Shown piece after piece: positions 1 through 6,193 of a stretch of DNA of 10,543 nt (position 1 is the first letter of the stretch; every line of letters starts with the position of its first letter). Position numbers and translations under genes: made by a program. The notes beneath the pieces are model-generated. The model worked only from the letters and a program-made list of their open reading frames with translations, was not told the DNA's origin and made no database searches. This stretch comes from Gemmatimonas sp. UBA7669 (lineage in GTDB: Bacteria; Gemmatimonadota; Gemmatimonadetes; Gemmatimonadales; Gemmatimonadaceae), in assembly GCF_002483225.1 (NCBI RefSeq), contig NZ_DLHL01000038.1:1-10543 (forward strand). The letters run 5' to 3'.

Positions 1-112
1 TACTTAATCAGAGATTCCTTAGTGGTCAAGACGACGTTACACTTTGGTTCGCTTGACGCACGTAGCTCATGCCGTCTTTTTGCAGTGAGTGTACAATCTG
101 CCAACTGAAAGT

Positions 113-116
113 GAGG
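113..116 (+). promoter_or_regulatory. Shine-Dalgarno for the 124 start
   Basis: GAGG lies 7 bases before the ATG at 124. It is a modest but correctly spaced ribosome binding site and supports this start over internal ones. The rest of positions 1-123 shows no gene. A TACAAT at 92-97 has no convincing -35 partner. Confidence 0.5.
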
Positions 117-123
117 TTCGATC

Positions 124-1113
124 ATGTCTATCTGGACGCAAGAGGGAAGAGCGCTCGGGTATCGCGGCCCAGAAGTGGTTCTGCTCCTGCCCCTTATCCT
201 GGCCGCGCAAAGCTGCACTGAGAATCCTCAGTCGTCCTCCCGGCTTGAGCTGAGTCCACTATCCAACGTGAGTGTTGCTCAACTTGGAGTCTTGACGGGC
301 GCGGCAATCGATAGCGAAGCGCGGATTGCTATCTGGAGACCGGACTCAGTCGGTTTTGTTGTCGATGAGAAAGGCACCATCTCATCGGTTTCCTCACTAA
401 AGAACCCGAAGGACTCTCGAACGATCGCGATGCAACCCACGAGGAAATCTGCTACGTTTCTCCGGGCAGCAGGCGGCTTATTGGAGTCGGTGCGAGGAGA
501 ATCAATTGTTGGCACCAGAGCCGTAAAGCAGCGTCTTCGTGCAGTCTTCCAGAGGGACTCCCTCGTTTCGCTCTTGCTTTCGGAAGGCCCATCTAATTTC
601 AAGCTTGCGACGACGCACTGGGACCTTCATGACTGGAACGAGGTCCCCATTACTCTGGGCGACAGCAGCTTTACTAACGACATAGCTCCCTTGTCAATCG
701 CCATTCGTGAGAAAGATGTGTGGATTGCTGGTGCAAACGACTCACTTCACGTTTGGTGCCTGCGAACCGACGGCGCGGCTCAAAGTCGACATTCATCGTC
801 ACTACAAGAGGCCAACTCTCTACGCCAAAACTTCGTACCCAAGTGGAAAGTATCAGCTGTTGTGCCATTGGACCGCGGTTTCTTGGTCGGGCTTGCCGAC
901 CTGCGCTCCGCAAGGCGACGAATAGCGAGATTTGATCAGGATTGCTCCCCGGTCATTACAAGGGAAACAGCTGATGGATTTCTCCCCGCGGCCTCGTCAG
1001 TGCCAAGACGACTTCTGATCGGTACCCGACCGAATGGTGGAGGTGAGCTAGTGGTTATGAGTTGGCGGTGGGGGGAGGGAAACGAACCAACATTTTCAAG
1101 GAGTCGAAGATGA
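124..1113 (+). CDS. Exported beta-propeller-like protein, putative lipoprotein
   Basis: A 329-residue protein of unknown function. The N-terminus has Arg9 and Arg14, a hydrophobic stretch at about residues 18-28, and Cys31 preceded by A-Q-S. This is a weak lipobox, because Leu is usual at -3, so it may be a lipoprotein or an ordinary secreted protein. The body is a run of short beta-strand-like segments with recurring patterns such as IAIWRPDSVGFVVD, VWIAGANDSLHVW and GFLVGLADLRSARRRIARFD. These resemble repeated propeller blades, but the GxxGxGPGEF signature of the neighbour at 1539 is absent. It is the first gene of a three-gene cassette. Its TGA stop (1111-1113) overlaps the ATG of the next gene (1110-1112), which suggests translational coupling. 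Local GC is lower than in the genes after 2835. The propeller fold is an inference from strand periodicity. The open reading frame itself is convincing from its start signal and overlap. Confidence 0.72.
   Translation: MSIWTQEGRALGYRGPEVVLLLPLILAAQSCTENPQSSSRLELSPLSNVSVAQLGVLTGAAIDSEARIAIWRPDSVGFVVDEKGTISSVSSLKNPKDSRTIAMQPTRKSATFLRAAGGLLESVRGESIVGTRAVKQRLRAVFQRDSLVSLLLSEGPSNFKLATTHWDLHDWNEVPITLGDSSFTNDIAPLSIAIREKDVWIAGANDSLHVWCLRTDGAAQSRHSSSLQEANSLRQNFVPKWKVSAVVPLDRGFLVGLADLRSARRRIARFDQDCSPVITRETADGFLPAASSVPRRLLIGTRPNGGGELVVMSWRWGEGNEPTFSRSRR
1098..1103 (+). promoter_or_regulatory. Shine-Dalgarno AAGGAG for the 1110 start
   Basis: AAGGAG is followed by 6 bases and the ATG at 1110, which is near-ideal spacing. 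It lies inside the end of the upstream gene. It decides the start of the small gene at 1110, rather than the in-frame upstream ATG at 1062, which would put 16 polar residues before the signal peptide. Confidence 0.8.
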
Positions 1114-1490
1114 AGTCCATCGCAATTCTTGTGGCTGCACTTCTGGCAGCCCAGTTTCTCTCTTTTCCAACCAAGCTGCAGGCTCAATGCGCTGTCTGCG
1201 GCTCAGCGGAGGGGATACCGGATCACTGCAAGTATGGTCCGTATGCCAACTCGCACAGCTCCTGTAGATGGACGCCGCTTTTCGGTTGCGACCTCGGCGG
1301 CTGCTGTGAAGGAAGCGGGTGTGAACCCGAAGCCCCGGAAGGGCTAACTTTGGCCGGATCCGTCATTGTGGAGGGCATCCCGGTCATGTACGCTGAGACG
1401 TCTCAGCGTACGTGTAGCGGAGTGCTAGCCGTAGTCGGCACATCGAACATCGAGTTAGCCGAGGGAGCGCCAGGAGTCCTCGTCCTTTAG
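1110..1490 (+). CDS. Small secreted cysteine-rich protein
   Basis: A 126-residue protein with a clear Sec signal peptide: Lys2, a hydrophobic core at about residues 4-19, and probable cleavage after L-Q-A near residue 25. The mature part starts with a dense cysteine region: Cys27, 30, 40, 52, 60, 65, 66 and 71, with one more at 102. The spacing is CxxC, then a CC pair (65-66) in GGCCEGSGC. Residues 78-126 are Cys-poor, Val/Gly-rich and probably beta-structured. After export the cysteines could form disulfides or bind metal; the sequence does not say which. The family was not recognised. The start is fixed by AAGGAG at 1098-1103, and the ATG overlaps the upstream TGA. Being sandwiched between propeller-type proteins recalls NVEALA-type peptide loci of Bacteroidetes, but no NVEALA motif is present. 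Codons 94-101 contain a 24-bp perfect palindrome, listed separately. Confidence 0.75.
   Translation: MKSIAILVAALLAAQFLSFPTKLQAQCAVCGSAEGIPDHCKYGPYANSHSSCRWTPLFGCDLGGCCEGSGCEPEAPEGLTLAGSVIVEGIPVMYAETSQRTCSGVLAVVGTSNIELAEGAPGVLVL
1388..1411. repeat. 24-bp perfect palindrome inside the Cys-rich gene
   Basis: GTACGCTGAGAC at 1388-1399 is followed at once by its exact reverse complement at 1400-1411. The symmetry continues outward with one T-G wobble (1387/1412) and two more pairs (1386/1413, 1385/1414). As RNA it could fold into a 13-pair hairpin with an ACGT tetraloop. It lies within codons for Y94-T101 of the small secreted protein. No T-run follows, so it does not look like an intrinsic terminator. 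Possible roles are a dimer-binding site, an mRNA-processing or attenuation hairpin, or the remnant of an inserted palindromic unit. Confidence 0.9.
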
Positions 1491-1538
1491 GTAACAGGCT
1501 ATCTCCTCCCACCCGCCGCCAACCAACACACCAAAGCA

Positions 1539-2732
1539 ATGAATATTCTTGCTACGTGCGCCTGCACCGTTCTTTCTTTCGGCGTCATATCTTCTTTTTC
1601 GGTCACAAACGAGGATCAGAATTCCAGATTTCTAGCACTGCGATTGGTCGACAGAAAGGTCTTGTTTGAAGATCGCGACGGTCGACTTCCCGTGGACGTG
1701 CAGTGGGCCAAGGTTGTCCAACTTCCAGGAGGCCGAGTGCTGTTTTTTGACGCACTGGTTCCGAAAGTGTGGATTGCAGACGGCCAGGGACGCTCCAGGC
1801 AGATTGGTCGCGAAGGGTCGGGCCCAGGCGAGTTCCGCATGCCTGCATTTGCCGGCGCAATCGGAGATACCATCTGGGTTTATGACGTGTCGCTGAGGCG
1901 CTTCAGCTTTTTCTCAAGTGAAACACTGCGGCTTGTTCGCTCGACAAACTGGAGCGGGGGTACCGAGGACGGATGGGATCTCGGCACACCAGTCGCCATC
2001 AACAGTCATGGCACGGTGCTGGTACCTGGGGGAGGCGACAAGCGCATTATGGCCAATCGGGCGGTGCGTTGGGTCCCCCTCTTTGTGCTGGGAACCTTGC
2101 CGCCGGAGAAGGCCAAGCCCATCGCATCATTGCACGTTCTCAACTCCAGTCATCGAATAGTACAGCAAGGCCCGCGGAGAACTGTCGTCCGCGATCAGCC
2201 CTTCACTGACCGATCGCTATTCGCGGTCAGTCCGAATGGCCAGCAGCTCGTGGTAGTAACACAAGCGGAAGAACTCGGTCGAAACGGCGACTCCCTCGCG
2301 GTTTGGAATCTCACGCGAAGCACCAGGCTCGTGTGGCGCACACAGCTTGGTATTGCGCGCGAAGCGTTCTCTGCAAAGTCGGCTCAGCAAGCCATTGATC
2401 GAGAGTTTGCCGACCTCACTGATGCAGCGCGTTCGGCCGGGGCAGCCCCCGTACGTAAGAGTGACTACATGACCCACTTGTACGTACCCAAGACCCAAAC
2501 CCCTGCCACTCATGTTGTTGTGGACAACGACGGCGCCGTGCTGATCCGGGGCAATGATTGGCTGGGAGACAGCGTGACCTACACATGGTATTCGGCAAGG
2601 GGTGCATTGCTTGGGCACCTCAGAGTTTCTTCCCAGTTGCACATTCGCGCATTGCAAGGTCAACGAATCATCGCCCTTCGAAAGAAGGACGACGGTGAGC
2701 ACACCTTGGAGACGGCGACGCTGACAAGATAA
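1539..2732 (+). CDS. 6-bladed beta-propeller protein, secreted
   Basis: A 397-residue protein. Residues 1-22 look like a short signal sequence with a hydrophobic core (VLSFGVISSF). From about residue 35 it reads as a 6-bladed beta-propeller. The first blades carry AKVVQLPGGRVLFFDALVPKVWIAD (57-81), then the signature GREGSGPGEF (90-99), then IGDTIWVYDVSLRRFSFFS (108-126). This order is typical of the NHL/BF3164-like 6-bladed propeller proteins. Such proteins are usually extracytoplasmic binding scaffolds, and no catalytic motif is visible here. The gene follows the Cys-rich gene by 48 bases on the same strand, so co-transcription is likely. The start has no Shine-Dalgarno: the preceding 40 bases are C- and A-rich. 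The chosen ATG is supported by the signal-like N-terminus. The fold is confident, but the ligand or partner is unknown. A role tied to the small Cys-rich product is inference. Confidence 0.82.
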   Translation: MNILATCACTVLSFGVISSFSVTNEDQNSRFLALRLVDRKVLFEDRDGRLPVDVQWAKVVQLPGGRVLFFDALVPKVWIADGQGRSRQIGREGSGPGEFRMPAFAGAIGDTIWVYDVSLRRFSFFSSETLRLVRSTNWSGGTEDGWDLGTPVAINSHGTVLVPGGGDKRIMANRAVRWVPLFVLGTLPPEKAKPIASLHVLNSSHRIVQQGPRRTVVRDQPFTDRSLFAVSPNGQQLVVVTQAEELGRNGDSLAVWNLTRSTRLVWRTQLGIAREAFSAKSAQQAIDREFADLTDAARSAGAAPVRKSDYMTHLYVPKTQTPATHVVVDNDGAVLIRGNDWLGDSVTYTWYSARGALLGHLRVSSQLHIRALQGQRIIALRKKDDGEHTLETATLTR

Positions 2733-2735
2733 AGA

Positions 2736-2752
2736 GGCGCTTCACACGCGCC
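2736..2752 (+). terminator. Possible short hairpin after the propeller gene
   Basis: GGCGC (2736-2740) and GCGCC (2748-2752) form a 5-bp all-GC stem with a 7-base loop. It starts 3 bases after the stop codon, and only TTT in AGTTTC follows. It could contribute to termination but is weak. Confidence 0.25.
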
Positions 2753-2776
2753 AGTTTCGCTTGGTTCAGCGGGTCA

Positions 2777-2814
2777 CAGCGAGTGGAGTCGAATAGGAGG
2801 TCCTCCACTCACTG
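2777..2814. terminator. Imperfect 12-bp hairpin between convergent genes
   Basis: CAG-C-GAGTGGAG (2777-2788) pairs with CTCCACTC-A-CTG (2803-2814). There are eight perfect inner pairs, one C/A mismatch and three outer pairs around a 14-base loop. It sits between the + strand stop at 2732 and the - strand stop at 2835, where a bidirectional terminator is expected. Neither side has a T-run, so a Rho-independent mechanism is doubtful. Confidence 0.35.
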
Positions 2815-2834
2815 CTGACCGTCGCCTCACCGGG

Positions 2835-3821
2835 TTACTGCCCCAACACCAGCGCAAACACCAGCGGCGCCACAATGCTGGCGTCCGACTCGATGATGTA
2901 CTTGGGCGTCTCGATGCCCAGCTTGCCCCAGGTGATCTTCTCGTTCGGCACCGCACCCGAGTACGAACCGTACGACGTGGTGGAGTCGCTGATCTGGCAG
3001 AAGTAGCCCCACAGCGGCACCTCGGTGCGCTGCAGGTCCTGATGCAACATGGGCACGACGCAGATGGGGAAGTCGCCCGCAATGCCGCCACCGATCTGGA
3101 AGAAGCCCAGCGAGGCCTCCTTGGTGACGTTCGTGTACAGATCGGCCAGATAGATCATGTACTCGATGCCGCTGCGCACCGTGTGCACGTTCTTGATGTT
3201 GCCATCGATGACGTGCGAGGCAAAGATGTTGCCCGTCGTGGAGTCTTCCCAGCCCGGCACGATGATGGGCAGGTTCTTCTGCGCCGCGGCCAGCATCCAC
3301 GAGTTCTTCGGATCGATCTGGTAGTACTGCTCCAGCGCGCCGCTCAGCAGAATGCGGTACATGAACTCGTGCGGGAAGTACCGCTCACCCGCCTGGTCCG
3401 CACGCGTCCACTCGTCGAGAATGGCCTTCTCGATACGACGAATGGCCTCGGCCTCGGGGATGCAGGTGTCGGTCACCCGATTGAAGTGCTTCTCCAGCAG
3501 GCGCTGCTCATCCTGCGGCGTCAGGTCGCGGTAGTTGGGCACGCGCTCGTAGTGATCGTGCGCGACGAGGTTGTAGATGTCCTCCTCAAGGTTCGCGCCC
3601 GTGCAGGTGATGGCGTGCACCTTGTCCTGCCGGATCATCTCGGCCAATGACAGCCCGAGTTCGGCCGTGCTCATGGCACCGGCCAGCGTGACCATCATCT
3701 TGCCACCCTGGTCGAGGTGGCGGATATACCCGTCGGCCGCGTCGATCAGAGCCGCGGCATTGAAGTGCCGATAGTGATGACGGAGAAACGCCGAAACCGG
3801 CGCGGAAGTGGTCTGGGCCAT
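2835..3821 (-). CDS. Deoxyhypusine synthase-family enzyme, divergent bacterial type
   Basis: A 328-residue protein of the DHS family (Pfam DS), NAD-dependent enzymes that transfer the aminobutyl group of spermidine to a lysine or an amine. Family blocks are visible: GKMMVTLAGAMSTAELG (40-56), ITCTGANLEEDIYNLV (71-86), PGWEDSTTGNIF (189-200), IGGGIAGDFP (243-252) and PNEKITWGK (292-300). Lys300 matches the catalytic lysine of the WGK motif (human Lys329), and Glu294 matches human Glu323. Other positions differ: the KHH after GGG in human DHS is G-D-F here, and two Asp of the GSDSG loop region are Tyr284 and Tyr287. Bacteria lack the usual protein substrate eIF5A, so a polyamine reaction such as homospermidine formation is more likely, though unproven. 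The ATG at 3821 was chosen because MAQTTSAPVSAFLRHHY fits family N-termini; an in-frame TTG at 3869 would add 16 residues. It is last of five co-directional genes. Confidence 0.88.
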   Translation of the reverse strand: MAQTTSAPVSAFLRHHYRHFNAAALIDAADGYIRHLDQGGKMMVTLAGAMSTAELGLSLAEMIRQDKVHAITCTGANLEEDIYNLVAHDHYERVPNYRDLTPQDEQRLLEKHFNRVTDTCIPEAEAIRRIEKAILDEWTRADQAGERYFPHEFMYRILLSGALEQYYQIDPKNSWMLAAAQKNLPIIVPGWEDSTTGNIFASHVIDGNIKNVHTVRSGIEYMIYLADLYTNVTKEASLGFFQIGGGIAGDFPICVVPMLHQDLQRTEVPLWGYFCQISDSTTSYGSYSGAVPNEKITWGKLGIETPKYIIESDASIVAPLVFALVLGQ

Positions 3822-3899
3822 GTCAGAATCAGGGTCGAAGCCAACCACGCGCCCGCTGAAGCGCGGCAACCCCTGCCGCGTCAGGCGCAGCCCTGAAAT

Positions 3900-5699
3900 C
3901 TAATGGGACCGGCCCCCGCCGCGCCGTACCCCCACCCACGCGGCGCCCAGACCCAGCGCCACCGCCAGAATGGTGGCCCCCTGCGACACCGCCACGATGG
4001 CGCCACCCACCAGCAGCACGGCCGCCAGGCCCACCTGACGCCCGCTGCGCTCCTGCGCGTCCGGCCCGCGCTCGGCGCCTGCCTGCTGGGCCGCCTGCAC
4101 ACTGCCCCAGCCTTCTCCGCGCAGCTCGGCGCCCGGCACCGACACCGGCGTGAGCTGGCGATCGGGTGTGAGGCCAGGGCGTCCGCCCTCCGTCACACGC
4201 ACAGCTCCCGCACGCCAGGGGTCGGGCACCACGGGCGAGGCACCCGAATTCCGCGTGCCCGCCACATCAGCGGCGCCGCGTTCACCCTCGCGCGCCCTGT
4301 CGCTCGCCCGGCCACTCGCGGTTTCTTCGAGCAGCGAGAGACCAAGTCGCACCGGCAGCAGCGGCGCGCGTAAATCGCGCTCCTCGTGCAGGACCGCTTC
4401 GTATCCACCGCTCACGCTGCGAATGGGCTCGTTCGCGCGCGGTGTGCTGCGATCTACCGGAATGGCGGTCTCGAGTGCTCCGGTCACCATGGCTTCCACC
4501 AGCGGGCGCACATTGGGCGGCAACGACGGTGCCACACGACGCAGTGGGGCCTGCAGATTCACGAGCAGGTTCGATGCCGACAGCACCGTTGCTTGCGAAC
4601 TGGATTGCATTGGCGGCTGCACTGGCTGCTGCAGCAGCGGCTGCAACAACGGACGCAGCACGCGGCGCAGCGACGACGCCTCGCTTCCGGTATCAAGCGG
4701 TTGTTCGAGCAACACACCCAACAGGCTGCGCGCGGCGTGCACCTGCTCGGCCGGTGCCGAGCGTGCGAGATGTCCGCCTGCGGAGCAGGCTACAATCAGC
4801 GGGCGCAACAAGGCGTCCAGCGACGGCCTGTCGCTCCGTACGAGACTGCGCCCCAGTTGCATGAACGCATCATCGAGCGCGCGGCCTGAAGACGCCACGT
4901 CTGTCGCACGCAGGGGCGCCGTGTCACTCGCGCCAACAACCTCATCGGGCACGTCGGACGGAAACACTTCGTCCAATACGTCCGTGAACTCCCGCACCTG
5001 CCGACGTGTGCCATCCGCCTCCACACTGCGCACCATGCGCCGCGCCCAGTCGGTGGCGGGATGTTGCAGATGGTGCACCTGCAGGCGCTGCAGCACCTCG
5101 CGGGCGTCACTGCGATGTCCCTGCCGCGCCAGCAGCACGGCCTGCTGCGCCAGCAGCACCGGATCTTCCGGTGTGCGCTCCAGCGCCTCGTTCAGTACCT
5201 GCCGGGCCCCGGACACATCACCGGTCAACACACGGGCCAGCGACTGCACAAATCGCAGTGCGCGCGATTCGGGACGGCGCAGCAGGCCGTCGCCGGCAAT
5301 GCGGTCCCCCTCGCCGGGCAGCCCGAGCGCCGTGAGGGCGCCGGCGCGCAGATACCAACCCTCTTCGCTGGCCTGCTCGGGGTGCCAGATATCATCGAGC
5401 GCGGCCAGTGCCTCGCCCGGATCCTGTCGCACCAGGGCACCGCGGGCCCGCTCGAGTCCCATCTCCACGGCCACCACCGAGGCCTGCTGCCTGGGCGTCA
5501 GCTCGTCGTCGGCGAGCAGCAGGTCGCCCAGTGACACGCCGCTGCGGCCAAGCAGCGCTTCCCCCAGCCCACCGCTGCGCGGCGCAACGGGCGCCACCGG
5601 TGCCAGCGCCGTCCCCGGCGTGACCGGACGCACGCCGGGCGTGGGTGGCAGGGGCCGGGCGCCGGCGCCGGCAACCCCTGAGCTGCGGTCTATGGACAT
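3900..5699 (-). CDS. Pro-rich, TPR-like protein with hydrophobic C-terminal tail
   Basis: About 599 residues, not recognised as a named family. The N-terminal ~45 residues are low-complexity Pro/Ala/Gly/Val (for example PVTPGTALAPVAPVAP). Residues about 88-228 contain helix-turn-helix units typical of tetratricopeptide-like repeats: EALAALDDIW, GWYLRAGALTALGLPGEGD, RFVQSLARVLTGDVSGARQVLNEALERTPEDP and VLLAQQAVLLARQGHRSDAREVL. The middle is Ser/Ala- and Gln-rich (LLQPLLQQPVQPPMQ). The last ~44 residues carry two hydrophobic segments (AAVLLVGGAIVAV and ATILAVALGLGAAWVGV) ending in RRGGGRSH, suggesting a tail-anchored or C-terminally membrane-embedded scaffold. An in-frame GTG at 5720 would add 7 residues. 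Neither start has a visible Shine-Dalgarno; ATG is preferred. It lies 78 bases upstream of the DHS-family gene. A 526-residue Ser/Arg-rich frame on the opposite strand is treated as a shadow. Confidence 0.72.
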   Translation of the reverse strand: MSIDRSSGVAGAGARPLPPTPGVRPVTPGTALAPVAPVAPRSGGLGEALLGRSGVSLGDLLLADDELTPRQQASVVAVEMGLERARGALVRQDPGEALAALDDIWHPEQASEEGWYLRAGALTALGLPGEGDRIAGDGLLRRPESRALRFVQSLARVLTGDVSGARQVLNEALERTPEDPVLLAQQAVLLARQGHRSDAREVLQRLQVHHLQHPATDWARRMVRSVEADGTRRQVREFTDVLDEVFPSDVPDEVVGASDTAPLRATDVASSGRALDDAFMQLGRSLVRSDRPSLDALLRPLIVACSAGGHLARSAPAEQVHAARSLLGVLLEQPLDTGSEASSLRRVLRPLLQPLLQQPVQPPMQSSSQATVLSASNLLVNLQAPLRRVAPSLPPNVRPLVEAMVTGALETAIPVDRSTPRANEPIRSVSGGYEAVLHEERDLRAPLLPVRLGLSLLEETASGRASDRAREGERGAADVAGTRNSGASPVVPDPWRAGAVRVTEGGRPGLTPDRQLTPVSVPGAELRGEGWGSVQAAQQAGAERGPDAQERSGRQVGLAAVLLVGGAIVAVSQGATILAVALGLGAAWVGVRRGGGRSH

Positions 5700-5820
5700 G
5701 CGGGGGAGTATCGGCCGCACGGCGCTGTAACTGGAGTGCCCGGGCTGTGACGGTCTGCGCCCGGCCTGTCCGCCGCGGTGACCAGCGGCACATGGCGTGA
5801 CCTTCGCCGCAGCCTGCGTC

Positions 5821-6108
5821 TCAGACCAGAGTCTGGATCAGCGCCATCTCGTCATCAACGCGCACGTAGGCCTTGGCCTCGTCGTGCCATCGATAGGCTG
5901 CGCCCGTGCGATCGAGCGCAATGCGACGCCGCGTGCCGCTGTGCTCGTACAAACGCAGTTCTCCGACATCCACCGGCCCGCTCTCGTAGCCGATGAACCA
6001 GAACGACGCCGTGGCATCCACCGCGGCCGCACCGAACACGACCGACAACGCCCGTTGCAGCGGGTACCAGTCGGGTGGGCGATACGGAGGAAAGATGTCG
6101 TCGGCCAT
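5821..6108 (-). CDS. Small protein of unknown function (95 aa)
   Basis: A 95-residue soluble-looking protein beginning MADDIFPPYRPPDWYPLQRAL. It shows alternating strand-like segments (SFWFIGYES, GELRLYEHS, RRIALDRTG, AYRWHDEAKAYVRVDD). There is no signal peptide, no cysteine and no membrane segment. The Trp/Tyr/Pro-rich start and beta-rich body suggest a small compact domain, but no family was recognised. The frame continues upstream to a GTG at 6204, overlapping the hydrolase gene by 11 bases. Those extra 32 residues look non-native (Cys, His and Arg scattered) and no Shine-Dalgarno precedes either start, so the internal ATG was chosen. It lies between the hydrolase (85 bases upstream) and the TPR-like gene (121 bases downstream) on the same strand. 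Confidence 0.6.
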   Translation of the reverse strand: MADDIFPPYRPPDWYPLQRALSVVFGAAAVDATASFWFIGYESGPVDVGELRLYEHSGTRRRIALDRTGAAYRWHDEAKAYVRVDDEMALIQTLV

Positions 6109-6193
6109 GGATATGCGTTTGCCGGGAGACGCCTTGTGGACGGTCGCGTCACGAATCGTCACGCACGAGGGCGCGCGTGTTCCGTTGTGGCAA

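Noticed and set aside
53..97. Promoter with TTGACG (53-58) and TACAAT (92-97) before the first gene
   Set aside because: The 33-base spacer is about twice that of a sigma-70 promoter, and no better -35 lies at 17 bases.
3822..3869. Upstream TTG start for the DHS-family gene
   Set aside because: The 16 extra residues do not fit family N-termini and no Shine-Dalgarno is properly spaced before the TTG.
4150..5730. 526-residue open frame on the + strand opposite the TPR-like gene
   Set aside because: Its composition is almost entirely Ser, Arg, Ala, Thr and Pro, with no hydrophobic core or motif. This is typical of an antisense frame in GC-rich DNA. The - strand frame has helical repeats and a membrane tail.
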